A DNA stretch of 64,000 bases from Bolinopsis microptera (taxonomy: Eukaryota; Ctenophora; Tentaculata; Lobata; Bolinopsidae), in NCBI RefSeq assembly GCF_026151205.1, contig NC_087074.1:808001-872000 (forward strand), read 5' to 3'. Shown here one piece after another: positions 35,363 through 47,107 of this stretch (its first letter is position 1; each line of letters begins with the position of its first letter). The notes beneath the pieces were generated by a model, which did no database searches, had not been told where the DNA came from, and saw only the letters and a program-made list of their open reading frames with translations. Position numbers and translations under genes: made by a program.

Positions 35363-38300
35363 ATGCCAGCGGAGTACTCGTGTGATGAGAAGCGCCGGAG
35401 GATGTCCAGCTCAGGTTCATCATCAAAGTGCGCGATTAAGCCTAAACAAGCGGGAGTAGCACCCTCACTGTTGCACTCTGGTAGTACCTTTAGGGGCCAG
35501 CAGCGGAGTCAGGGCAGCTGCTACCAAGTTGACGTTGTCTTGCAGGTTAGACTATGTTTTTATATCTTTCTTTTGATTAGTAGTCGTTAGTATGACTAAC
35601 TTTACATGCATAAGTTATAATTTTCATGTTCATTGTGGAATGAGGATCAATGAGAACCTTCTCGGACTTTCTTGCGATCATTTAATTTTCAGGATGGTTA
35701 CTATTCTTTAAATGTATCACTTTGACTCTTTCAACCACTCGGATAATTTAGTCAATAATTCTTTTTTGTGCTATTTATAAGAGGGTTGTGATTTCTTGTA
35801 ATTCATTATCAGATGATATGGTAGGCAAACAAATCTCCTTGTGAATGAATAAGTATCTCACAGTATTCTATAATATACAGTCCTCATGACGTCATGTAGG
35901 AACTTAATCCTCCTTTTCTCATGCAATTCTCTCAAAATGTATCGAGACAGATGTCTTTAAACTGTTTTATTATTAAAGATAGTAGTATTATACGGAGATA
36001 TAGCTCTCTCGAAATAATACTTACTTTTACCAATCACGTGACCACCAATATTAGTGCAATGAGTGGAAATTGTGGCACTCAATCTCATGGATTATATGGG
36101 TATATGGAAAAATTCCTGTTGATATTTTAAAATCCAATTCGTGATAATTTTGTACTGTCTTTATTCTGCTAAAAAGAGTTTATCGCCAGAATGGTAGTTA
36201 TTTATAATTTAACGCATTTTATGTGTCAAAACATATCACATCAGTCCACCTAATTAATATAAATTATATTTTGGAAATGTTTACTTAGAGTATATTTAGA
36301 AAGTCGTCAAGTTAGTTGGGCTAATTCCGCTCAGCGTATAAAATATTAGACTAGTGTAATGTGTTATGTACATTCCCCACATTCATACAGTGCTGATGAT
36401 CGCAAGTCAGACGGGAAATAAATATATTTGTAGACTATATAATTTATACACATGTACATGAGTAGAGTAATACCAGCTCTATATTTACAGCTTCCGTAAG
36501 GTTGCTGGCATCCGGGTATTTTTATCAGTGATAAAAATTATTACTACATAAGTATGTTAATTGTTAATCTTTACTACTTAAGTATGTTAATCTTTACTGG
36601 ATAAGTATGTTAATCTTTACTACATAAGTATTAAGTATGTTAATCTTTACTGGATAAGTATGTTAATCTTTACTGGATAAGTATGTTAATCTTTCGTTAT
36701 TTCAGCACGTCGATGAAGAGAACGATTTTCTGTGTGGATATCTGAAAATATACAATTTGACAAAGGTGATTTTATTATGTGTTCAAGTTTTCAAGAATCA
36801 ACTTTTAAAATATTATTACTTTTTAACTCTTTTGCTAAAACGTGTAAACATTTTCAAGTATTTTGACATAGAACAAATTCCAGGAATATCCCACTCTGAC
36901 GACTTACTTCGAGGGTGAAATTATCGGCAAGAAGCACCCATTTCTTACTCGTAAATGGGTTAGTGATCATATATATATAGAAATTACTAGACTAATTTAG
37001 TTAAATCATTTTTCAAAAATTAAAAAAATCAATCGTGAGTTTGTGAGTAGTTTTTAAGTACACAATAATCGAATATATATTATATAAGCTTTTAATGCAT
37101 ATTTGTTATCAAGCATTGCATTGGCTACAGCTAAAATATAAATAAATAAGTGTAAGTAAATTGAGTAGCTGACTTGAGTTATTAGAGACCGGCTGTGCGA
37201 ACATACTAACTAAGCTATGTCGTTATCAAGTATTGTTTGTTTAGCGCCAAATATCATGATAGTGCTACAGTTAACTCATTTTGACAAGCTGCCAAATCTG
37301 AAGATTGAGTCAATTTGACGGATAAATAAATAAATTTAAGAGGCTTCACGTTTACAGGCCAAGTAATTAAAACTTTATAACTTTCGTGGTGACATAAATA
37401 TGTGAAATATGTTCATATTTCTGGTCAAGTATCAAATATTCTCGTCAGTGAGGTTTGATATTTTTTAAACGGTCTAAAAGGTATGCGGAACTTAACCATT
37501 TTATTGAAGCATTACATTATGCAGTATTACTGTACCATTCCGTAAAATTGTTCTATTTATTAGAATTAATTGAAATATGAACTATCCATATTTATTAAGG
37601 GCCCAGTTCGTTAATTATACAATAAAAACGGACGTAGCCAATAAAGTATGATAATGTGAAACAAAAATCGTTGTATACTCAACAACTAAAACTTTTCAGG
37701 AGGCTAAGTTAGATGTGGATCAAGAACATTGGGTAAGTCAATCCCGCTTTATAACACTCAATTACAATAAATAATCACCTCTGCTTCAATTAAGCTGTCA
37801 CGGATGACTTCAATACTAGCTCACCAAAATAGAACTATTAAACTAGCGTTTTTTACTACAGCTACTGGAGAGCACGTTTCCTTGATTTGTGTATGCGATT
37901 TGTATGCGATTTCACCCCTGTATGCAATTTGTGTTCCGGGGTATTTGGAACAGGTTTATGGTTTTAAATAGTTAGTACCTGTCCCAAACCATCATAAAAA
38001 TCAAGTTTCGACCTCCCAACCCACTCAGGCCACTCCCAGGGGCCACGCCCATCCCAAAATAGCTGAAATCCTGGTAAAATCAAGATTGAAAATCTTTACC
38101 CCCGTATGCGATTTATGTTCCGGGGTAGGTGGCCCATGTTTTAGTATAAAAATGGGTACTGCCTATCCCAAACCATCATAAAAACCAAGTTTCCACCTCT
38201 CAAACCACTCAGGCCACTCCCAGGGGCCACGCCCATCCCAAAATAGCTGAAATCCAGGTCAAATCAAGATTAAAAATCTTTACCCCCGTATGCGATTTAT

Positions 38301-40493
38301 GTTCCGGGGTAGGTGGCCCATGTTTTAGTATAAAAATGGGTACTGCCTATCCCAAACCATCATAAAAACCAAGTTTCCACCTCTCAAGCTCTCTCTTGAG
38401 AGCTTGAGAGGTCGAAACTTTGTTTTTATGATGGTTTGGGATAGGTAGTACCCATTTTTATACTAAAACATGGGCCACCTACCCCGGAACATAAATCGCA
38501 TACGGGGGTAAAGATTCTCAGTCTGAATTTGTATGGGATTTGAGCTGGATTTGAGCTATTTTGGGATGGGCGTGGCTCCTGGGAGTGGCCTGAGTGGTTT
38601 GAGAGGTCGAAACTTGGTTTTTTTGATGGTTTGGGATAGGTAGTACCCATTTTTATACTAAAACATGGGCCACCTACCCCGGAACTTAAATCGCATACGG
38701 GGGTAAAGATTTTAAAGTCTGGATTTTAGCTGGATTTCAGTAATTTTGGGATGGGCGTGGCCCCTGGGAGTGGCCTGAGTGGGTTGAGAGGTCGAAACTT
38801 GGTTTTTATGATGGTTTGGGATAGGCAGTACCCATTTTTATACTAGAACATGGGCCACTTACCCCGGAACATAAATCGCATACGGGGGTAAAGATTTTAA
38901 AGTCTGGATTTTAGCTGGATTTCAGTAATTTTGGGATGGGCGTGGCCCCTGGGAGTGGCCTGAGTGGATTGAGAGGTCGAAACTTGGTTTTTATGATGGT
39001 TTGGGATAGGCAGTACCCATTTTTATACCAAAATATGGGCCACTTACCCCGGAACATAAATCGCATACGGGGGTAAAGATTTTAAAGTCTGGATTTTAGC
39101 TGGATTTCAGTAATTTTGGGATGGGCGTGGCCCCTGGGAGTGGCCTGAGTGGGTTGAGAGGTCAAAACTTGGTTTTTATGATGGTTTGGGATAGGCAGTA
39201 CCCATTTTTATACTAGAACATGGGCCACCTACCCCGGAACATAAATCGCATACGGGGTAAAGATTTTAAAGTCTGGATTTTAGCTGGATTTCAGTAATTT
39301 TGGGATGGGCGTGGCCCCTGGGAGTGGCCTGAGTGGGTTGAGAGGTCGAAACTTGGTTTTTATGATGGTTTGGGATAGGCAGTACCCATTTTTATACCAA
39401 AATATGGGCCACCTACCCCGGAACATAAATCGCATACAGGGCCGAGTAAAGATTTTTGACTTGAATTATAGCTTTTCTGGGGTCGGTGCGGCCCTTGGAT
39501 GTGGTTCCAAGTTGGGTTCAAGGTGTTATTTAGTTATTCATATCATAGTGTCTATAAATATACGAGCAGTTTATTTTGACTTTTGAAGGGTTACCGTCAT
39601 AAATTCTACAAATATAATTATTTTAACGTACGTGCGGCGCGCAAATCGCATACAAAATCGCATACACATTTCAGGGAAACGTCTTCTGAGCTACTGAAGC
39701 GCAAACGCGATAACGAAAAAAGTGATGAGGATGGCGCAAATTTTGCGCGCGTGATTGCGCGCTATGGCAAACTTTTTATTAATTAATTACCCAAGGGCCA
39801 AGAGGCTTCGAAAAAAACCCATCATTTAAAACAGCTACCGTTTATAGAAGTGATGTACCATTCGTCGTGTTGATAGACATATTTCAATCTGGATTATCTA
39901 TTCTTATTTCAGTCGAAGTTCCCATCGTTTACTCAGTTTGCGGACTCCTTCAACAGTGACGAGTTCGAGTATGACCGTGTCACTGACTCAGACTTCGTTT
40001 ACATGCGCTGGAAGGTAAACCTTGTCTCTTTTTCTCAATGATACTTCATCGCACCGGGCACTTCATCAATTCGTACACTTTATTGGCTATTTGTAATTGT
40101 GTACAAGAATACGACGTGCCCGTATAGTATGTTAATGCGAATACTCGTTTACGTGCTTTACTTGCACAATTAAATTACAAATAAGACAATCTGTCTAACG
40201 TCATTGAAGCATCTTAGTTAATTCATTTCCTCTAGATACACATCAGATTGCTAATGACGACATTCACTGTTACAATGACCTAAATCTATAATTTTCAGGA
40301 GCATTTCCTAGTGCCCGACCACAAGATTACCTACATCCACGGTGCTAGCTTTGAGGGATTTTACTACATTTGTTTCCAGAAGTCAACTGCAAGGATAGAC
40401 GGTTACTATTACCACAAACAGTCGGAAATGTTTCAGTCGTTGACTCTGCACCATGTAGCCCAGAACAATTACCCGGTATTTGAGTTCAGGTAG
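35363..40493 (+). CDS. GID4: GID4: substrate receptor of the CTLH (GID) ubiquitin ligase
   Basis: Six exons join in frame to 215 residues: 35363-35545, 36706-36765, 36884-36958, 37700-37732, 39913-40014, 40299-40493, all with GT/AG borders. The product follows vertebrate GID4 almost throughout: [90 protein letters not shown] and [12 protein letters not shown]4 is a beta-barrel that binds proteins starting with an N-terminal proline-type degron and brings them to the CTLH E3 complex. The N-terminus is about 85 residues shorter than in human, where it is disordered. Intron 1 ends in a 23-bp tandem repeat that touches the acceptor, and intron 4 holds a large inverted satellite. The gene converges with TUFM. 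Confidence 0.95.
36550..36697 (+). repeat. 23/30-bp tandem repeat abutting the GID4 exon 2 acceptor
   Basis: AAGTATGTTAATCTTTACT-type units start at about 36550, 36580, 36603, 36633, 36656 and 36679. The last unit runs into the TTTCGTTATTTCAG acceptor of exon 2, so the array provides repeated branch-site and pyrimidine-tract-like sequence. Confidence 0.8.
37905..39450. repeat. 185-bp satellite in inverted orientation inside GID4 intron 4
   Basis: Right arm: the marker CCCCGGAAC recurs at 38482, 38677, 38862, 39047, 39232 and 39416, a 184-195 bp period. Left arm: the inverse marker GTTCCGGGG recurs at about 37932, 38116 and 38301. The arms meet at 38381-38410 in a perfect hairpin (CTCTCAAGCTCTC, loop TCTT, then the inverse). 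About 450 bp on each side can pair. Copies are very similar, indicating recent amplification. Confidence 0.9.
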
Positions 40494-41155
40494 GAATTAC
40501 TGCGGAGGAGTCTCACATACCTCCTAACGCGTGATTGGGTGGTTTCAAACGTGCAGTGAATTGATAGGGGTGGTATTCCGAAGTATTTCAAGATTATCCT
40601 GGCCCACTGCAGACTGCTCCGTTAGTATTATCAGCACAATAATTTTGATAAATTTTGACTGAATTATACGTAGGGTACAGCTGGCATGCAATCTTTATGG
40701 TGTAGAGATGGAATTAGTGTAAAGGATGAGATTATAATATTGGTATAGGATGGTTATCTTTGATTAATGATATATGGAATGAATGCTCTGTCTGGAAGGG
40801 TGTTTCATGGCTAGGCTGATGATAAGAGAGGATTTTATTTCGACATTTTAAACATGCTTGATGAGTTATAATATCTATTTTGGAAGATTTTTGAATTGTA
40901 TTTTGTTTGTACACAATGATATTGAATTTCTCATTCGTTTTTTTTTCAAGTTATTTGGCTGATTTCTTTGTACACCCATACATTAGCATTGCTCAACAGT
41001 TGTTATCAAATAAATGAAACTCGATGATGTTCGTTAAAAAAGAACGCACAATAAATATAAGAATCATGAAAAGCTGAGAAAATAAATGAGGGCCACTGTC
41101 TACTAGTGAAGTGTATCACTACCACTGTCCCTTATTCAGTCAATAAATATTTGTT
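40494..41155. promoter_or_regulatory. Convergent GID4/TUFM 3' region with candidate poly(A) signals
   Basis: GID4 ends at 40493 on + and TUFM ends at 41156 on -. A + strand AATAAA lies at 41009-41014, and a - strand AATAAA (forward TTTATT) at 40834-40839. If both are used, the two mRNAs overlap by roughly 200 bases tail to tail. Confidence 0.45.
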
Positions 41156-44100
41156 TTATCCGCTGGACACTAATTTAACTTCCTCTTGGATGGTTGTCAC
41201 AATTCCAGTTCCTATCGTTTTTCCGGACTCTCTTATCGTAAATCTTTGTCCTGGTTCAAGTGGTATTCCAGTATCTGACATAGATCTCATGTCACACGTA
41301 ATATTATCACCCGGCATCACCATCTCCGTGTCTGTGGGTAATAGCACCTGTGGAGAGATCGGTTTCAGATCGGCACGATTCTAGTGTGTGAACATGTGTA
41401 ATGTGTATTCAGTATTCAACAATCCACTATGTAGACCATCTTATTATAATGAATTACAAGAAAGCTTCCCGGTATGAAATGACACGGAATCAGAAGAAAC
41501 TTAGGGACACCAACCAATAAAAAGAAGAAGAACTCTGGATACAATATAAGGTATAATGTAATGTTACAGTTAACTCTGAAGTAATGTATACGATAATCTT
41601 AACTTTACATGTGGGGTGGAAGGTAATGTTAACTCACGAATCACGATGTGAGGTATAATGTAACGTTAACGGTATAATGTAACGTTAACTCTAGATGTAC
41701 GGTATAATGTAATGTTAACTCTAGATGTAATGTATAATGTAACGTTAACTCCATATATAAGGTATAATGTAACATTAACTCTAATTGTAAGGCACAAGTA
41801 AATGGTAACTCAAATTGTAAGATACAAGGTAATATTAACTACATATGCTAAGTAAAAGGTAAGGTTAACTCTAATTGTAAGATACAAGGTAATATTAACT
41901 ACATATGATAGGTAAAAGGTAAGGTTAACTTTAAATTTGAGCCAGAAGGTAATGAGTATAGTGTACAACGGATAGGAAGGGGACCATTCTCATAACAGGA
42001 GCGTCAACCTATCCGTCCTCGGAAACATAGGGTTACGTGATTTTCGCTTCGATTTTCATTAACAAAAAATCCTTCTATTTTAAAATCTCTGGCCCAGCTG
42101 CCTGCTGGGTTTCAGAAGGTGATACCAGATCGAGATGCTGCGATAATTGCGCAGCTCATCTTAATTGGATCCAATTACACGTGATACACTATATTATTCC
42201 ATATAAGGCCTGGTCAGGAAGCTTGAGCTCTGGTGACGTCACGAGATATCCTAGTCAGCATTCGACACGTTACGAATGTGATCACGTGACCAAGGATTTA
42301 CGAATCAAGGTCACGTGATAGGATTGGCGGTCACGTGACTTCAGTTATCCCTTATATGGCACAAGTAGCTGCAACTGATCAGCTCTTAATTGGGCTGCAA
42401 TCATTGACAGGCCTATAATTACTCATTTTTCAATGACCGATATCTCGATTTTTAATAGGATTAGAGCGTAAAACGAATGCTTCCCGGAATCAGCACAATG
42501 AAGAGAACAAGATCCTGTTGGATTCTCAATTATTCATCTCCCACCGGTAGTCCCTAGAAGAAACTGCTTGGACATTACTATAGAAGTGAACACTATATAT
42601 TATTAGTATCACTTGTACTACATAAAAACAACCAAACTTGGAGAGGTATACCGTATATTACCTATATAATTAGTCATTACATATAACAAATCATAAGGTG
42701 TATTATAATACCGAGAAGCTGGCAGCGAATCCTTTGGTGTAGATGAGGGGTTGGAAGTTGGTGAAGAAAGGCTTGTGTCTTCCTCCCTCGTCTTTCGACA
42801 AGAAATAGCACGTCGCCTGAAACGAGAGGGAATAAATCTGGAGTCATCACTGATTCAAAGCATAAGGCAAGTCCATAGGGTTGAGGACACGCTAAAAAAA
42901 CAAAAAGGTGTAACAAATACCGTGAATTTTAATTTCATGAGTAATTTGCCCAAACCTGGAATTGTTTGACAGAGCTAATACTGTTAGGAGCGCAGATAAT
43001 AGTGCCTCCTTTGATATCGCCCCTAACTACACCCCTCAACAATACTCCAACATCGTCTCCAGCCTGCCCCTCTTCTAGTGTCTTGTTGAACGTTTCTATC
43101 CCTACAACAAATGTGGATATAACGGAGGCAATTAGTGTCTTGTTGAACGTTTCTATCCCTACAACAAATGTAACGGAGTCAATTAGTGTCTTGTTGAACG
43201 TTTCTATCCCTACAACAAATGTGGATATAACGGAGTCAATTAGTGTCTTGTTGAACGTCTCTATCCCTACAACAAATGTGGATATAACGGAGTCAATTAG
43301 TGTGTTGTTGAACGTTTCTATCCCTACAACAAATGTGGATATAACGGAGCAGTGGCGTAACGTTACACCACTGTAATTGAGTCGATTAGGTATGATTATA
43401 TATTCCTATTGGCGGCTTCAAGTGTAATTGAAAAGGGATTCGTGAGGAGTGGTGTACAAACCGACGATTGAACTTTTGATCCTTTTCCCTTTTCCGATGA
43501 CCTCGCACAAATCGCCCTTCTTGATCACTCCCCTCTCTATACGACCTGAGCAAACAACTCCTCGAGCTAACTGGAACGATCCCTCAGCTGCCATAAGAAA
43601 AGGGCCGGTCAAATCTCGTTGAGGTGCCGGGATGTACTCGTCCACAATATCCATCAGCTTTTTGATGGATTCCGTTCCAATTTCGGGTTTTTCGTCGTCC
43701 AGTGCACACCTATAGAATTTTTTTGGAATATTTTGGCCGATAAATTGTATCATACATATATTCAACGAGCGTTGTTTTTCGAAAAGCAAAATGTAGCAGC
43801 TAAGACAAACCTCGCCGAGCCGAACACGACAGGGGTCTCATCAGGATCGAACCCGTACTTCTCTAGCAGCTCCTGTATTTCCATTTCTACAAGCTCTAAC
43901 ATTTCCTCATCGTCCATGATATCCACCTTGTTCACGAAAACTACTAGCTTTTTTATTCCTGGTCAAAGAGGAAATATAAAGTCTCATATTCACTTGATGG
44001 AACGATAGGATCAATGTCTAACAAGCTAATTCTCACATAATTATTGAACATAAAAAGATAAAATCACTTTAAATCTGTACGGGAATTAAATTTCTCAAAA

Positions 44101-46044
44101 CTTGTGCAACTAACAACTTACCGATCTGTTGAGCGAGGAGGAGATGTTCTCGGGTTTGGGGCATCTGGCCATCTGTAGCTGCCACCACCAGGATACAGCC
44201 GTCCATCTTACTGGCCCCCATTATCATGTTCTTAACGTAGTCAGCGTGGCCGGGACAGTCTACATGGGAGTAGTGCCTGACAAATTGGGGGCTCAATTAT
44301 TTTATCTGCTGCATCCATCTAAAACCATTATACTACTATCAACGTGGCAGTCATTTTACTTATTCCATGATTATCAATAACATTGTATTGTTAAAGCAAC
44401 AATATGAAAGGTGTGCACTGTGTATATAAATATATTTAACAAAGAAAAGAGGCTATATACATCCGTAGTTTGCGAATAGACAATTGACTAAATATGAAAT
44501 GAAACTCAACCTGTTATCAGTTTCGTATTCCACGTGCTGACTATTTATAGTGATGCCACGTATTCTCTCTTCGGGCGCATTGTCGATCTGATCATAATCT
44601 TGAAACTTGGCAAAACCTTTCTCAGACAGAACTGAAATGTTTTATTGAGTTAATCGGGCAAATATTATCAAACGCTGGTTAGATCGGAGAGAATATGTTA
44701 AAGTATATGTATATATATGTGAATATGTTAAAGTCAGCTTTAAAGTTGTGTTTTATAGTGATTTGTTCTTGTTGGGAGACAATAAGGACATTATAAGTTG
44801 GTGAAACATGATGACACGGAATATTTGTATAATTGTATTGTTAATTTCGATTAAATCTTTAGACTTTAGTTGCTAAAGAAAGTTGATTTATTCAAAGCTT
44901 GACGAAATTAAATGAAATACAATGTCTCGGATCTCTGAACTTGAAAAATCAAATGAAAAATGTCACCTCAAATATAGGAAATAAAGAGAGGACAATACTA
45001 GGGAACTAACCTTTAGTGATAGCTGCTGTGAGAGTAGTTTTACCATGATCAATGTGACCGATAGTTCCAATGTTTATGTGTGGTTTTGTCCTTTCATACG
45101 TTGCCATCAACCTCGACCCTGATGGCGATACGCATTTAAGAATAGATCTTAAAGAATGTACGGTTCACAGCCTCTTTGTAACGACTAATGAGCCATATTA
45201 TAGTCTGCCCAGTCATTGATGGCCCCGTTTTAACTCGCATGATGCTTTTGGAGATTTTAAATGAGTTGATATCAGTATTAAATACTCCTGCATGAGCATA
45301 ATGCCGAATTGCCATCAGCTAGTATACCGCCCAATATTGTTAGTGATAAGCTATACCACACCCTATCCCCGTCATTCTCGATATTTCCAAACACTACAAT
45401 TAAAGAAGTCACGTGCTTTTATTGCTCACAATTTTGGCTTATAAGCAAAAATATAGTTCGGCGTGCGCGCGTTACATACACTACATCAAATTTCCTTAAC
45501 AAGTCTCAACCCCGTACTAGCAGATTGTTGCTGATCGAGCACAACTTTCTTAACGAAGTACCTACACTAATCAGACTTACAGTGTAATCAGCAAATGGCA
45601 TTTTAGTTACTTACAAATCATCGGTGTTGCTGCTGCAGCACTCTGAAAATACAAAACAGATAATGGAGCAGTTAGTGTTGGGTTTGTCAGCTTGTAGATC
45701 ACATTATATCATTATATCATGGTTACGTCTAAATTAAGTATATACTGCATGATTATTTGTGCAGTATATATTTTGAAAATATCTTGCACAGTGCTCATGA
45801 GTTGTATGAAAATTAGTTGTTACCTTGTTGAGTAACGATGCTGAGGCGTTTAGTCCACCTGAACATTAAAATTCTTATCAGCTTTTTCCATCAAGAAATC
45901 AAAATAAAAGAGCTATTTTGTAACGATGAAAGTTGAAAGTAATAAATAAAGTGATCATTTAATTTGATTTTTACAAAACTATAATTAGATAATTAATTTA
46001 ATTACAAACTCACCGCAACAGCGCCTGACAGTGAAACCGAGCAT
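41156..46044 (-). CDS. TUFM: Mitochondrial elongation factor Tu
   Basis: Eleven exons join in frame to 438 residues: 46044-46014, 45858-45824, 45642-45615, 45118-45011, 44631-44511, 44276-44122, 43958-43811, 43709-43462, 43101-42956, 42816-42712, 41347-41156. Residues 1-35 ([20 protein letters not shown]) form a basic, Ala/Ser-rich mitochondrial targeting peptide spread over three tiny exons. Then come [17 protein letters not shown] (G1, 52-59), RGITIN, DCPGH (G3, 114-118), NKVD (G4, 169-172) and GSAR. Domain 2 has RGVIKKGD, domain 3 [13 protein letters not shown] and MPGDN, ending [16 protein letters not shown]. The protein delivers aminoacyl-tRNA to the mitochondrial ribosome using GTP. Oddity: the usual GRGTVVTG loop reads ARGVVCSG. 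The exon 9 acceptor lies in a five-copy tandem repeat. The start ATG is supported by the targeting peptide and phase agreement. Confidence 0.95.
41546..41960. repeat. About 30-bp tandem repeat in TUFM intron 10
   Basis: Variants of GGTATAATGTAACGTTAACTC separated by TAGATGTAA-like spacers repeat about ten times with drift. The distal copies change to GGTAAGGTTAACT. It is purely intronic. Confidence 0.7.
42178..42337. promoter_or_regulatory. Cluster of four CACGTG E-boxes
   Basis: CACGTG occurs at 42178, 42283, 42312 and 42332. The last is a full palindrome GTCACGTGAC, and the second reads ATCACGTGAC, both matching the CLEAR/TFEB-USF-type consensus. The cluster lies in TUFM intron 10. It could be an intronic enhancer or an unrelated promoter; no binding data can be inferred. 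Confidence 0.4.
43079..43349 (-). repeat. 57-bp tandem repeat duplicating the TUFM exon 9 splice acceptor
   Basis: Units start at 43079, 43136, 43187, 43244 and 43301 (57, 51, 57 and 57 bp apart). On the coding strand each contains ACATTTGTTGTAG followed by GGATAGAAACGTTCAACAAG, that is, the acceptor plus the first codons of exon 9. Only the copy nearest the exon body continues into the conserved protein. Lengths are multiples of three and the read-through frame has no stop, so use of an upstream copy would insert 17-19 residues per unit. Confidence 0.9.
43350..43373. mobile_element. 24-bp hAT MITE remnant with both ends
   Basis: CAGTGGCGTAACG, the left terminus of the local hAT MITE family, is followed directly by TTACACCACTG, a degenerate right terminus. 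The flanks TAACGGAG and TAATTGAG agree at 6 of 8 positions, like a decayed target duplication. It borders the exon 9 acceptor array. Confidence 0.5.
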
Positions 46045-47107
46045 GTCTGCAGAGCTTCAAGCTAAAATAGAGTGTGAGAGTTGTTACACCCGCAATATTG
46101 CTACAACACGCAGCATTATGTGACAGTAAGGGTTATCCATACCATTCAATCGAATAGCTATGCACCATCAATAGGGTACCCAAGTTTTCATTGTTACCAC
46201 ATAGGCTTGTTTAATGTTGTACACTACACAGAGGAAGTGTTGTAACATTGATGCAAATGTTTTGTAGCCATCGGGAAAATTTAGACATATTTGGTTTCTA
46301 AATGTGGCAGTAGTTTTAGTTATAACTTGGCAAAACAAGGGTACCAGGGTAAGAACAGACAGAGAAAACCAATCAAACAAACAGCCATGTTATTAAAAAA
46401 CTTACACATTTACTATCAGTACTCAAATAAACAAATTCTTCAAACATATAATTCTCGTTACTTTTTAACATGCTATCTTCATCGTTAAATTGTAAATAGT
46501 CCACATAATATTAATAAGTTTAATGACTATGGCATGCAGATTAGTGTTTGAAATTAAATCGATAATTTCATATTATCATTCATATTATCTTCAGAAATTT
46601 CCAGCATTCCTTAAAACTCCCTATATTGATATTGCGATGTCTAGACTCTACAACGTAGTTTATCATCTTACTAATATAATCCATATACAAATTTAATACA
46701 TGATCATTTAATCCACTTCAAAGATTATCTTCTATAAATTCTGTTAATGTGATGAAAAGGTCCAATGCGTTTTTATGATAACTACAGATAATCAATTAGC
46801 ATCTTGACTTTACTTCCTTAAAAAACCGCTTGCAGGTTGTGACATGTTTAAATACACGATAATTATGCAATGCTTCAGTAAACCTAGCCCGCTACAGTTA
46901 AAACAGTTAGTAAAATATTTAATAAGGAGCAGTAAAATAAAGTTCACTAGATTCGTACAACTAATGCTTAATTCAATTAATTTAAGAGTTAGGACTCAGT
47001 CAGAACACATGTTTAATAATTAATATTGTAAATACCGAAATTGAGCTCAGCTGATATAATCATGGATAATTTAAAGCGAATTCCAAACCAAAACCAACAA
47101 ACAGATA
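46045..47107. other. Spacer between SCYL3 and TUFM
   Basis: AT-rich DNA between the SCYL3 stop (47108) and the TUFM start (46044), both on the reverse strand. It should hold the SCYL3 3' end and the TUFM promoter. No specific motif stands out. Confidence 0.4.

Noticed and set aside
42966-43376. + strand ORF with [10 protein letters not shown] repeats
   Set aside because: Antisense shadow of the TUFM exon 9 acceptor repeat.
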